From NCBI GenBank assembly GCA_964472545.1, contig CAYYNP010000265.1:1-13982 (forward strand): 13,982 nucleotides of DNA. The letters run 5' to 3'. Shown in pieces: positions 1 through 7,138 of this stretch. Position 1 is the first letter of the stretch. Every line of letters starts with the position of its first letter. The DNA comes from CAYYNP01 sp964472545 (lineage in GTDB: Bacteria > Planctomycetota > Planctomycetia > Pirellulales > Thermoguttaceae). The notes under the pieces are model-generated. The model did not search any database. It was not told the DNA's origin and was given only the letters and a program-made list of their open reading frames with translations. A program made the position numbers and the translations under genes.

Positions 1-1
1 G

Positions 2-169
2 GGCAACGACACCGACCCCGAGGACGACGTGTAGAGCGTACTGTCGGACACGCAGGGAACCGGCGGCGGAGTCGTCACCAACAACCGCGTCGACGTAACG
101 TACGATCCGGCCTCGGCCTTCCAGAGCCTGGCGGCCAACCAGACCGCTACCGACACCTTCACCTACACG
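2..169 (+). other. Upstream continuation of the giant repeat gene, interrupted by an in-frame TAG
   Basis: The reading frame of the giant gene runs to the left edge of the window. Its translation gives a cadherin-like (VCBS/Big_9-type) repeat: a GNDTDPEDDV segment, then a TAG at 32-34, then SVLSDTQGTGG and the usual closing strand ATDTFTYTVTDG. The intact repeat at 4319-4666 reads NDTDPDDGDVLSVTEVNG at the same place, so the TAG replaces a Leu codon and a single base change from TTG would make it. No ATG, GTG or TTG occurs in frame between the stop and the GTG at 170, and no ribosome binding site is visible there. The gene therefore starts upstream of the window and is either broken here or carries a sequencing error. 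Confidence 0.75.
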
Positions 170-3100
170 GTGACCGACGGCGAGTTGACCGATACGGCGA
201 CCGTGACGATGACGATCGACGGCCGAAACGACGCTCCGATCGCCGGCAACGACGCGGTGGGCACCGACGAAGACACCGCCGTAGATCTGACCGCCGCCGT
301 GTTGGCCAACGACAGCGACCCGGACACCGTCGACACGGTCTCCATCACCGCGATCAACACCGCCGGAACGACCGGCGAAGTGACGTTGGTGGGCAACGTG
401 TTGACCTACGATCCCAACGGGCAATTCGACGCCCTGGCTCCCGGCGAAACGGCCACCGACAGTTTCACGTACACGGTGACCGACGGCAGCGGCGTTTCGG
501 ACACGGCCACGGTCACGGTTACCATCGACGGTGTGAACGACGCACCGAACGCGGCAGACGATCCGGACGTTCCCGGCGATCCGGCTTACACCGTGGACGA
601 AGACGGCGCGCTCAGCGTGCCGGTCGCCCAAGGCGTGCTGGAAAACGACTCGGACGTCGACAGTGCCGCACTGACGGCCACCAAGGCATCCGACCCGGCC
701 AACGGGCAAGTCGTCGTCAACGCCGACGGCTCGTTCGAGTACACGCCGAACGCGGACTTCTTCGGCACCGACAGCTTCACCTACACCGCCGGCGACGGCC
801 TCACCCAATCCGAGCCGGCCACGGTAACGATCACCGTCACGGAAGTGCCGCCGGTGGTGTTGGTTGGCGATCACCAGTTGGTGGCAGACACGCCCGGCCA
901 AACGATCCAGTTGTTCGTCTCCGGCGGCGACGCGGTGCAGGGGATGAACCTCTACGTACAGATCGCCGACGGCGGCCCCGAGGCACCGGGCGGCTCGATC
1001 GACGGCCCGGAAATCACCGCCGTCGACACGATCACCGGAACGATCTTCGACGGCAACAACACCGGCATGGTCGATCTGGACGAGTCGGGCGCGGCCGACA
1101 TCTTCCCGCAGTTCGAGGGCATCGCCATCACCACCGCCGCCGGCACCGTGGCGGCCGACGGGCTTCTGGCAACGGTCACCATCGATACGACCGGATTCGT
1201 CGAGGACACGTTCGCTCTGATTATCTCCGACACGCTCAACGGCCCGTCGGACTTCGCCACGCGGAGCATTGCCGCCGTCGACGGCACGATCGAGGTCGTG
1301 CCCGGCTTTGCCACGGTCGTCGACCGTCACGTCTTCTACAACGAGTCGTCCTTCGACGGCAAGAGCGCCGCCGCCAATGCGGCCGACGACGAGGCCGTGG
1401 CTCCCGACAAGGATCCGCTCTTGCCGGTCGCCGGCAACAAGGCCACGTTGGCCAACTACACCAGTTACAGCCGCGGCATCAACGGAATCATGGTCGACGT
1501 GGCCAATCTGCCCGCCGGCCGTGCGCTCACGGCCGACGACTTCGAGTTCCACGTAGGCAACACCGACAACCCGGACACCTGGGCACCGGGGCCGGCGCCG
1601 ACCGAGATCACCGTTCGCGCCGGGGCCGGCGTGACCGATCCTGCGACGGAACAGCCCACGGATCGGGTCACGCTCACCTGGGCCGACAATGCCATCGAGA
1701 AGCAGTGGCTGCAGGTCACCATGAAGGCCACGGCGGGCCTGGCGGCCGACGACGTCTTCTACTTCGGCAATGCGGTCGGCGAGGGCGGCGATTCAGCGCT
1801 GAACACTTTCGTCAACGCCACCGACCAGATCGACGCCAGGAACAACCCCCACTTCTTCTTCAACCCGGCCCCGCTCGACGATCTCTACGACTACAACCGC
1901 GACGAGAACGTCAACGCCACCGACCAGATCATCGCGCGGAACAACCCAGCCTTCTTCTTCAACGCCCTGAAGCTGATCAGCGTGCCGGTCGTCGAGGGCC
2001 AAGCCTCCATAGCCGAGGAGCCGGAGGCAACGGCGATCGACGTGGGGCATCACTACGTTCTGCCCAACACGCCGGGACAATCGATCGAGATCTTTGTCAC
2101 CGGCGGAGACGACGTACAGGGGCTCAACTTCTACGTGCAGGTCGGCGACGGCGGACCGGCCGTTGGCGGCACACCGGGGCCGGTGATCGAGGCCGCCGAC
2201 ATTGTCACGGGTACGATCTTCGCGGCAAACAACGTAGGGGAAACCGACTTCGACGGACCCGGCAGCCCGGACGCGCTTCCCCAGTGGGAAGGACTGAACA
2301 CCGTCACGGCAGCCGGCACGGTCGCGGCGGACGGCCTGCTCGCGACGGTCACCATCGACACCTCCTCGTTCTCCATCGGCAAGTGGGCCTTGCTGGTGGG
2401 AGGCACGCTCAACGGCGACAGCGACTTTGCCGGCCTGCCGGTGGGTGACATCATCAATGGATGGATCGAGATCAACAATCCCCCGACGGCCAACGCCGAC
2501 GCGGCCACGGCCGACGAAGACGGGCCGGCAGCGGTCATCGACGTCAGGGCAAATGACACGGATCCCGATCCCGGCGATAAAGAGGCGTTGACGGTGATTG
2601 CCGTGACCCCAATCCCGGGCCCCGATGGGACCAAGGGGACGGTCACCACCGACGGCACAAACGTCACTTACGATCCCAACGGCGCATTCGAGTGCCTGGC
2701 GGTCGACGAAACGGCGACCGACACGTTCACCTACACCGTCAGCGACGGCAAGGGCGGAACCGACACGGCCACCGTCACCGTCACTATCGAGGGCCAGAAC
2801 GATCCGCCGACGGCCAACGACGACACCGGCATCGCCGGCGAAGACGGCCCGGCGGTAATCCTCGACGTGCTGGCCAACGACACCGATCCAGACGACTGCG
2901 GAGCCGAAGGCGACTCGCTTTCGATCCAGTCGGTCGACGTCGCAGGTACGCTGGGGACGGTGACCAACAACGGCGGCAACGTCAGCTACGATCCCGACGG
3001 AGCTTTCGACTGCCTGCCGGTGGGTGAAACGGCCACCGACACGTTCACCTATACCATGACCGACGGCAACGGCGGGACCGACACGGCCACCGTCGTGGTG

Positions 3101-5437
3101 ACCGTCATCGGCCAGAACGATGCCCCCACGGCGCTGAACGACGCCGACGTGGCCGACGAAGACGGTCCGGCGGTGGCGATCGACGTGTTGGCCAACGACA
3201 GCGACCCGGACGACTGCGGAAACGTCGCCGACACGCTCAGCGTGGTCTCGGTCACGCAGGGTACGGCCGGCGGCAGCGTGACGGTGACCCACGGCGGGGC
3301 CGACGTGACGTACGACCCCAACGGCGCCTTCGAGAATCTGCCCGAGGGCGCGACGGCCACGGACACCTTCACCTACACGATTTCCGACGGCAACGGCGGT
3401 GCCTCCTCGGCCACGGTGACGGTGACCGTCAACGGCCAAAACGACGCCCCGGTGGCCGAGGACGACACGGGCACTACCGACGAAGACTCCGTGCTGATAG
3501 TGCCTCCCGGCGGCGACGTGACGATCACCACGATCGACGTCGGCACGCACGTTCTGCTGCCGGATACCCCCGGCCAGAAGATCCCGATCTACGTGGTGCC
3601 GTCGGCCGACGCCCCCGGCGTGGCCGGCGTGAACTTTAACGTGCAGGTAGCCGACGGCGGCCCGGAAGCCCCCGGCGGTGTGATCGACGGCCCGGCGATC
3701 ACGCACGTCGAACTGATCGACGATCCCACGTTCGGCGTCTGCATCTTCGGCACGGTCCCCAACCAGGGCCACTTCGGCGCCGGCGGGATCATTCCGCAGT
3801 TTTACGTGGAGAACACGGCCACGCTCAGCGGCGCCGTCGCCCCCGACGGCCTGTTGGCTGTGGTCACCATCGACACAACCGGTTTCCTGCCCGGCGAGGG
3901 ACCGTGGCCGCTGATGATCGACGGCACGCGTAACGGCGAGACCCGGCTCGACGACAACACCCCGGCCGTCAACCCCATCCCGTTGGAGATGATCAACGGC
4001 TCGATCGTCCTGGTGGCGGGGGCCGCGCCGGCCGAAGAAATCGCCGGCCTGCTCGGCAACGATACGGACGTCGACGACGGCGATACGAAGACCGTGACTG
4101 CGGTCAACGGCGACCCCGGCAACGTGGACGTTGAGATCACGCTGCCCTCCGGTGCGTTGCTTACGGTCGAGGCCGACGGTGGTTACCAGTACGACCCCAA
4201 CGGGCAATTCGAGAATCTGGCGGTTGGTCAAACGGCCACGGACAGCTTCGCGTACACCGTGGCCGACGGTCACGACGCCACCGATGCGGCGACGGTTACG
4301 ATCACGATCACCGGCGAGAACGACGACCCGACAGCCGTAGACGACGCCAGCGTTACCGACGAAGACACACCGGTTTCGGTCGACGGCGTGTTGGACAACG
4401 ACACCGACCCCGACGACGGCGACGTGCTGAGTGTGACCGAGGTCAACGGCGCGGCCGGCGACGTGGGCAACCAGGTGACGCTCGCATCCGGTGCCCTGCT
4501 GACGCTCAACGCCGACGGCAGCTACACCTACGACCCGAACAAGCAGTTCGAGGCCCTAGACGAAGGCGAGACGGCGACGGACACGTTTACCTACACCGTG
4601 GCCGACAACCATGGGGTTTCGGATACGGCTACGGTCGTGATTACGATCGAGGGGCGACGCGACACGGAGTATGTCGACGCCCACGTCTTCTACAACGACT
4701 CGGCGTTCGACGGCAACGACGCGGCAGCCAACGCAGCCGACGACGACGCCGTGGCTACCGACAAAGTCCCGCTGTTGCCCGGCGATCCGGCTGGCTTCGA
4801 GAATTACACCAGCTACAGCCGCGGCATCAACGGGGTCATGGTAGACGTCTTTGCCTTGCCGGCCGACGTGACGCTCACGCCCGAGGACTTCGAGTTCCGC
4901 GTAGGCAACGACGACGACCCGGCCGGCTGGGACCCGGCCCCCGCTCCGACCGAGATCGCGGTGCGGCGCGGCGACGGCGTCTTGCATGAACCGGCGGAGG
5001 CCGCCAGCGACCGCATCAGCATCACCTGGGCGAACAACGCCATCGAGAAGCAGTGGTTGCTGGTCATCGTGAAGGCCACTGCGAACACGGGCTTGCAGGA
5101 AGACGTGGCCTTCTTCTTCGGCAACGCCATCGGCGAGGGCGGGAATTCGCCCACCGACGCCTTCGTCAACGCGACCGACCAGATCGACGCGCGGAACAAC
5201 CCCCACTTCTTCTTCAATCCGGCCCCGATCGACGACCACTACGACTACGACCGCGACACGAACGTCAATGCCACGGACCAGATCATCGCGCGAAACAACC
5301 CGGCCTTCTTCTTCAATTCGTTGAAACTGCTGACGATGCCGAATCCCGCCTCGGCAGGGTCGGCCAGCGCGTCGGCGAGCGACGAAGCACCGGCCGCGGC
5401 GGCCGTGGACAAGCTGCTGGAGACCTATTGGGACTAG
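170..5437 (+). CDS. Giant secreted adhesin-like protein with cadherin-like repeats, cohesin-like and dockerin-like modules (C-terminal part)
   Basis: This is the 3' portion of a very large surface or extracellular protein, 1755 residues from the first possible GTG, although homology continues upstream of it. Approximate order by residue: cadherin-like repeats 20-228; cohesin-like 229-378; HVFYN module ending in a dockerin 384-603; cohesin-like 625-769; three cadherin-like repeats 770-1090; the first part of a fourth repeat 1091-1123; cohesin-like 1124-1283; the rest of the fourth repeat 1284-1383; another repeat 1384-1499; a second HVFYN/dockerin module 1502-1722; and a tail rich in Ala and Ser that ends LLETYWD. 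The repeats carry NDAP, DEDG, NDTDPDD and TDTFTYTVSDG motifs, typical of calcium-binding bacterial Ig/cadherin folds. Composition is acidic and nearly Cys-free. No signal peptide or transmembrane segment lies in the visible part. The likely role is adhesion or extracellular scaffolding. The GTG start is only formal: no Shine-Dalgarno sequence precedes it. Confidence 0.85.
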   Translation: MTDGELTDTATVTMTIDGRNDAPIAGNDAVGTDEDTAVDLTAAVLANDSDPDTVDTVSITAINTAGTTGEVTLVGNVLTYDPNGQFDALAPGETATDSFTYTVTDGSGVSDTATVTVTIDGVNDAPNAADDPDVPGDPAYTVDEDGALSVPVAQGVLENDSDVDSAALTATKASDPANGQVVVNADGSFEYTPNADFFGTDSFTYTAGDGLTQSEPATVTITVTEVPPVVLVGDHQLVADTPGQTIQLFVSGGDAVQGMNLYVQIADGGPEAPGGSIDGPEITAVDTITGTIFDGNNTGMVDLDESGAADIFPQFEGIAITTAAGTVAADGLLATVTIDTTGFVEDTFALIISDTLNGPSDFATRSIAAVDGTIEVVPGFATVVDRHVFYNESSFDGKSAAANAADDEAVAPDKDPLLPVAGNKATLANYTSYSRGINGIMVDVANLPAGRALTADDFEFHVGNTDNPDTWAPGPAPTEITVRAGAGVTDPATEQPTDRVTLTWADNAIEKQWLQVTMKATAGLAADDVFYFGNAVGEGGDSALNTFVNATDQIDARNNPHFFFNPAPLDDLYDYNRDENVNATDQIIARNNPAFFFNALKLISVPVVEGQASIAEEPEATAIDVGHHYVLPNTPGQSIEIFVTGGDDVQGLNFYVQVGDGGPAVGGTPGPVIEAADIVTGTIFAANNVGETDFDGPGSPDALPQWEGLNTVTAAGTVAADGLLATVTIDTSSFSIGKWALLVGGTLNGDSDFAGLPVGDIINGWIEINNPPTANADAATADEDGPAAVIDVRANDTDPDPGDKEALTVIAVTPIPGPDGTKGTVTTDGTNVTYDPNGAFECLAVDETATDTFTYTVSDGKGGTDTATVTVTIEGQNDPPTANDDTGIAGEDGPAVILDVLANDTDPDDCGAEGDSLSIQSVDVAGTLGTVTNNGGNVSYDPDGAFDCLPVGETATDTFTYTMTDGNGGTDTATVVVTVIGQNDAPTALNDADVADEDGPAVAIDVLANDSDPDDCGNVADTLSVVSVTQGTAGGSVTVTHGGADVTYDPNGAFENLPEGATATDTFTYTISDGNGGASSATVTVTVNGQNDAPVAEDDTGTTDEDSVLIVPPGGDVTITTIDVGTHVLLPDTPGQKIPIYVVPSADAPGVAGVNFNVQVADGGPEAPGGVIDGPAITHVELIDDPTFGVCIFGTVPNQGHFGAGGIIPQFYVENTATLSGAVAPDGLLAVVTIDTTGFLPGEGPWPLMIDGTRNGETRLDDNTPAVNPIPLEMINGSIVLVAGAAPAEEIAGLLGNDTDVDDGDTKTVTAVNGDPGNVDVEITLPSGALLTVEADGGYQYDPNGQFENLAVGQTATDSFAYTVADGHDATDAATVTITITGENDDPTAVDDASVTDEDTPVSVDGVLDNDTDPDDGDVLSVTEVNGAAGDVGNQVTLASGALLTLNADGSYTYDPNKQFEALDEGETATDTFTYTVADNHGVSDTATVVITIEGRRDTEYVDAHVFYNDSAFDGNDAAANAADDDAVATDKVPLLPGDPAGFENYTSYSRGINGVMVDVFALPADVTLTPEDFEFRVGNDDDPAGWDPAPAPTEIAVRRGDGVLHEPAEAASDRISITWANNAIEKQWLLVIVKATANTGLQEDVAFFFGNAIGEGGNSPTDAFVNATDQIDARNNPHFFFNPAPIDDHYDYDRDTNVNATDQIIARNNPAFFFNSLKLLTMPNPASAGSASASASDEAPAAAAVDKLLETYWD
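227..853 (+). repeat. Two tandem cadherin-like (VCBS/Big_9-type) repeats
   Basis: Two units of about 100 residues each open with NDAP and close with a TDSFTYT strand followed by ATVTVT. The first matches the repeats at 2480-3439 closely. The second is more diverged (DEDGALSVPVAQGVLENDSD and FEYTPNADFFGTDSFTYTAG) and resembles the widespread tandem-95 type. Such repeats normally form extended calcium-stabilised rods. Confidence 0.8.
854..1303 (+). other. Cohesin-like module 1 of the giant protein
   Basis: A module of about 150 residues begins VGDHQLVADTPGQTIQLFV and carries QGMNLYVQIADGG. Its later part has AADGLLATVTIDTTGF, and it ends DGTIEV. The PGQ-x-I opening strand, the DG-x-LATVTI strand and the closing NG/DG-x-I-x-I strand fit the cohesin fold of cellulosome scaffoldins. 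Assignment is by pattern only; the same unit recurs at 2042-2476, at 3539-4018 and in the PEP-CTERM gene at 6159-6590. Confidence 0.6.
1319..1978 (+). repeat. HVFYN/dockerin module A
   Basis: This module of about 220 residues recurs at 4673-5335. It opens VDRHVFYNESSFDG, carries ANYTSYSRGINGIMVDV and ITVRAGAGV, and ends in a dockerin-like pair. The first half is VNATDQIDARNNP. The second has a canonical calcium loop (residues 574-585, DYNRDENVNATD, with D, N, D and D at positions 1, 3, 5 and 12). The first loop is degenerate at position 3 (Ala). Each half is followed by a FFFN block. From what is known of dockerins, the pair should bind calcium and a cohesin-type partner; the N-terminal 150 residues are a domain I know only as accompanying planctomycete dockerins. 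Confidence 0.75.
2042..2476 (+). other. Cohesin-like module 2 of the giant protein
   Basis: This second copy starts VGHHYVLPNTPGQSIEIFV and ends INGWIEIN. It is the copy closest to the single module of the PEP-CTERM gene: over their first 47 residues I count 35 identities, including VTGGD, VQGLNFY and QVGDGGPA. It sits directly after dockerin module A with a linker of about 20 residues. Confidence 0.6.
2480..3439 (+). repeat. Three tandem cadherin-like (VCBS/Big_9-type) repeats
   Basis: The units start near 2480, 2798 and 3116, each about 106 residues. All share ADEDGPA or similar, NDTDPDD, a YDPNGAFE-type strand, ATDTFTYT and an ATVTVT close ending GQNDAP. The DPDD and DED acidic clusters are the usual calcium sites between repeats. 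Four of the five cysteines of the visible protein fall in this block (see findings). Confidence 0.85.
3539..4018 (+). other. Cohesin-like module 3, nested inside a split cadherin-like repeat
   Basis: This third copy begins VGTHVLLPDTPGQKIPIYV, with an extra PSADAPGVAG stretch before the VNFNVQVADGG strand, and ends MINGSIVLV. It is the most diverged of the three. It is flanked by the two pieces of one cadherin-like repeat: 3440-3538 gives the NDAPVAEDDTGTTDEDSVLI opening and 4019-4318 gives the LLGNDTDVDDGD to TITITGE remainder. Confidence 0.6.
4319..4666 (+). repeat. Last cadherin-like repeat before dockerin module B
   Basis: This is a complete unit from NDDPTAVDDASVTDED through NDTDPDDGDVLSVTEV, YTYDPNKQFEAL and ATDTFTYTVADNHG to VVITIEG. 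It is the best template for judging the interrupted repeat at the left edge of the window, because its GDVLSV aligns with the DV-stop-SV there. Confidence 0.8.
4673..5335 (+). repeat. HVFYN/dockerin module B
   Basis: This is a second copy of the module at 1319-1978, with the same order VDAHVFYNDSAFDGN, NYTSYSRGINGVMVDV, NAIEKQWLLV and FFFGNAIGEGGNS. It ends in two dockerin-like halves. The second calcium loop, residues 1692-1703 (DYDRDTNVNATD), is canonical; the first (NSPTDAFVNATD, from residue 1659) lacks the usual acidic residues at positions 1 and 3. Both halves are followed by FFFN. It is the last folded unit before a 33-residue low-complexity tail, the usual place for a dockerin. Confidence 0.78.
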
Positions 5438-5652
5438 GCGCTGCACGGCGGCCGCGTCGACTGTGATCGTGTGGCCAGAGGAGCCCGTGACGCACGAGAA
5501 GCCACAATGGACTACTAGGTCCGCCCCCAAAAGAGTTATATTCGTTTGCCTTAAGTGACTTATTCCAAAGGACTTACAGAACCGCAAGAGGATTGTCCGC
5601 ACGGGCCGGCAAGCGCGAGGCAATTTCCCGCCCGGCAGCTTTTTCCATGAAA

Positions 5653-5685
5653 TTGACGTGCAATCTTGCGCATCTGTGCTATAAT
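5653..5685 (+). promoter_or_regulatory. Extended -10 promoter for the PEP-CTERM gene
   Basis: The perfect -10 hexamer TATAAT at 5680-5685 is preceded by TGC, giving an extended -10 (TGCTATAAT). A TTGACG lies at 5653-5658, but the 21-base spacing is long, so the extended -10 probably carries recognition. Transcription from here would give a leader of about 385 bases before the ATG at 6078. Confidence 0.55.
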
Positions 5686-6064
5686 AGCGATTGTGAGTTT
5701 GACTCGACCCTTACCTTTCACGCGCACATCTCTCGATAGTCCGAGGCAGTAGACGGCGTATCGCGGCCAACTTTCCGTTGCTCCCGGCGGTCGCCGTTGT
5801 TCCCTTCCTGTGTAGAGCATCGCTGCAAGCTGCCCGATTCGAGTCGGCGGGCACGAGTCGTGGCGTTGCCCAATCGACCTTCCCCTTGTCGACGTTTTTT
5901 GCGACACTTCGCGCTGGGACGGCCGTCCATCAACGGCCTGATGCCGGTAGCGATTGGTTTGTGGCGCAGTCCGTCTGACGCGGGGGTAAAACGGGTTGGG
6001 ACTTTACAGCAAGACCTCCGAGCGTTCGCGTTCGGTTCGCGTTTATCTTTCGGCATTAGGCTTC

Positions 6065-6070
6065 GAGGAG
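6065..6070 (+). promoter_or_regulatory. Ribosome binding site of the PEP-CTERM gene
   Basis: GAGGAG stands seven bases before the ATG at 6078. It is one of the clearest Shine-Dalgarno sequences in the window and fixes the start, in agreement with the signal peptide. Confidence 0.75.
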
Positions 6071-6077
6071 AAATATC

Positions 6078-7106
6078 ATGTTTAGAGTGCTTGCAACTGG
6101 GTTGACGATCGTGCTACTGGTGGCTTCCCCGGTGCTTACCGAGGCGGCGTCGATCAAGGTCGGACATCACTTGTTGCAGCCCGGAGCGGCTGGGCAGCAA
6201 ATCGTGATTCCCGTCACCGGCGGCGATGAGGTGCAGGGGTTGAACTTCTATATTCAAGTAGGCGACGGCGGACCTGCCGCCGGTGGAACGCCCGGACCGG
6301 CGATTGCTGACGTGGACATCCTCAGCGGAGCAATCTTCGAGTCAAATAATGTCGGCGTTACCGACGCAGACGGTCCAGGTGCTGGTGATCAGTTTCCGCA
6401 ATGGGAGGGCGCCATCACCGTCACCGCCGCAGGTACGGTGACTGCCGACGGCACACTCGGCACCGTCACGATCGACACAACCGGTTTCAACGGCGGTGTG
6501 TTTGACTTGCTGATGTCCGGAACGCTCGGCGGCGCCACGGACTTCGCCGGCTTGCCCGTGAACATCAAGAACGGCAAGATCACCATTCCCCATTCTGACA
6601 GCGTACCCGCGGGTGCCGGACAAGGAGCCAGCCATCGCGGCGGAGCGGGCAACCAGGGTGGCGTCGACGTTGCCTTCGATGACGTGACCACCACGGGCGA
6701 CTTCAACAGTGCGTACCTCTTGCCCGCCGATATCGAGGAGTTGGAAGACCTTATCGGCGCGACGCCGGTCGGCCTGATTGGATTTCCGCAAACGGACCCA
6801 ATGCAGATTTGGGAACTCGACTTCGACGGAGAGTTCTCCGGCACGGCCACCGTGCAGTTGGGCTATGATCCGACCGGCATGACCCTCGCCGACGAGCAGG
6901 CACTCTACGTAGAGCATTTCCACGACGGAGCCTGGTCGCGGCCTGCGGGACAGACTGTGGATACCGATCTCAACGTCCTTACGGTACCTCTCGACGACTT
7001 CTCGCCTTTGGCATTGGCCGTTCCAGAACCGTCCTCCATGATCCTTCTGAGCATGGGCGTATTCGGGCTGCTGGGATTGGCTTGGCGTAAGCGGCGTTGC
7101 CGCTAA
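6078..7106 (+). CDS. PEP-CTERM anchored surface protein with one cohesin-like module
   Basis: This 342-residue exported protein has a signal peptide at residues 1-23 (MFRVLATGLTIVLLVASPVL, probable cleavage after TEA). A cohesin-like module spans about 28-171 (GQQIVIPVTGGDEVQGLNFY, TADGTLGTVTIDTTGF, IKNGKITI). A Gly/His-rich linker lies at about 174-190, and an unrecognised beta-rich region covers about 191-312 and ends DDFSPLALA. The C terminus is a PEP-CTERM signal: VPEPSS from residue 315, a hydrophobic helix, then WRKRR. In PEP-CTERM systems an exosortase, not present in this window, removes the tail during surface sorting. The cohesin-like module is clearly homologous to the three in the giant protein upstream. 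The likely role, by inference, is a cell-surface receptor or matrix protein that works with the giant protein. The start is supported by GAGGAG at 6065 and by the signal peptide. Confidence 0.88.
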   Translation: MFRVLATGLTIVLLVASPVLTEAASIKVGHHLLQPGAAGQQIVIPVTGGDEVQGLNFYIQVGDGGPAAGGTPGPAIADVDILSGAIFESNNVGVTDADGPGAGDQFPQWEGAITVTAAGTVTADGTLGTVTIDTTGFNGGVFDLLMSGTLGGATDFAGLPVNIKNGKITIPHSDSVPAGAGQGASHRGGAGNQGGVDVAFDDVTTTGDFNSAYLLPADIEELEDLIGATPVGLIGFPQTDPMQIWELDFDGEFSGTATVQLGYDPTGMTLADEQALYVEHFHDGAWSRPAGQTVDTDLNVLTVPLDDFSPLALAVPEPSSMILLSMGVFGLLGLAWRKRRCR

Positions 7107-7138
7107 GTCCCATCGGCAGACAGCAGGACGGTCCGCGT

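Larger units (their letters stand above)
5438..6077 (+). other. 640-base gap: possible hairpin, extended -10 promoter and long leader; no gene seen
   Basis: I find no convincing gene here; the open frames lack start signals and family motifs. A hairpin of TGTGGC (5470-5475) with GCCACA (5501-5506) lies soon after the giant gene but has no T tract, so it is at best a weak end signal. A promoter-like site is at 5653-5685. From there to the ATG at 6078 is a leader of almost 400 bases. It contains a 5-base stem (5874-5878 with 5888-5892) just before a T6 run at 5895-5900, and a perfect 12-base palindrome at 5917-5928. Confidence 0.6.

Noticed and set aside
1705..2448. Plus-strand open frame of 247 codons inside the giant gene in another frame
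   Set aside because: Arg/His/Gly-rich low-complexity product typical of frame shadows; the overlapping frame encodes clear dockerin and cohesin-like modules.
1793..4273. Very long antisense open frame (826 codons) across the giant gene
   Set aside because: Its translation is a repetitive Val/Arg/Gly/Asp mirror of the GC-rich repeats, without any family motif; long antisense frames are expected opposite such codon usage.
5470..5506. Terminator after the giant gene
   Set aside because: The TGTGGC/GCCACA stem has a 25-base loop and no T run, so it is not supported as an intrinsic terminator.
4556..5623. Minus-strand open frame of 355 codons over the 3' end of the giant gene
   Set aside because: Mostly a shadow of dockerin module B; no recognisable domain and no ribosome binding site.
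5560..6056. Several open frames on both strands in the gap before the PEP-CTERM gene
   Set aside because: Compositions are mixed and basic, they overlap each other, and none has a Shine-Dalgarno sequence or a motif; the region fits a leader better.
5940..6077. Cyclic-di-GMP or similar riboswitch before the PEP-CTERM gene
   Set aside because: I looked for the conserved GGGCAAA and GGACGCAAAGC-type segments and did not find them.
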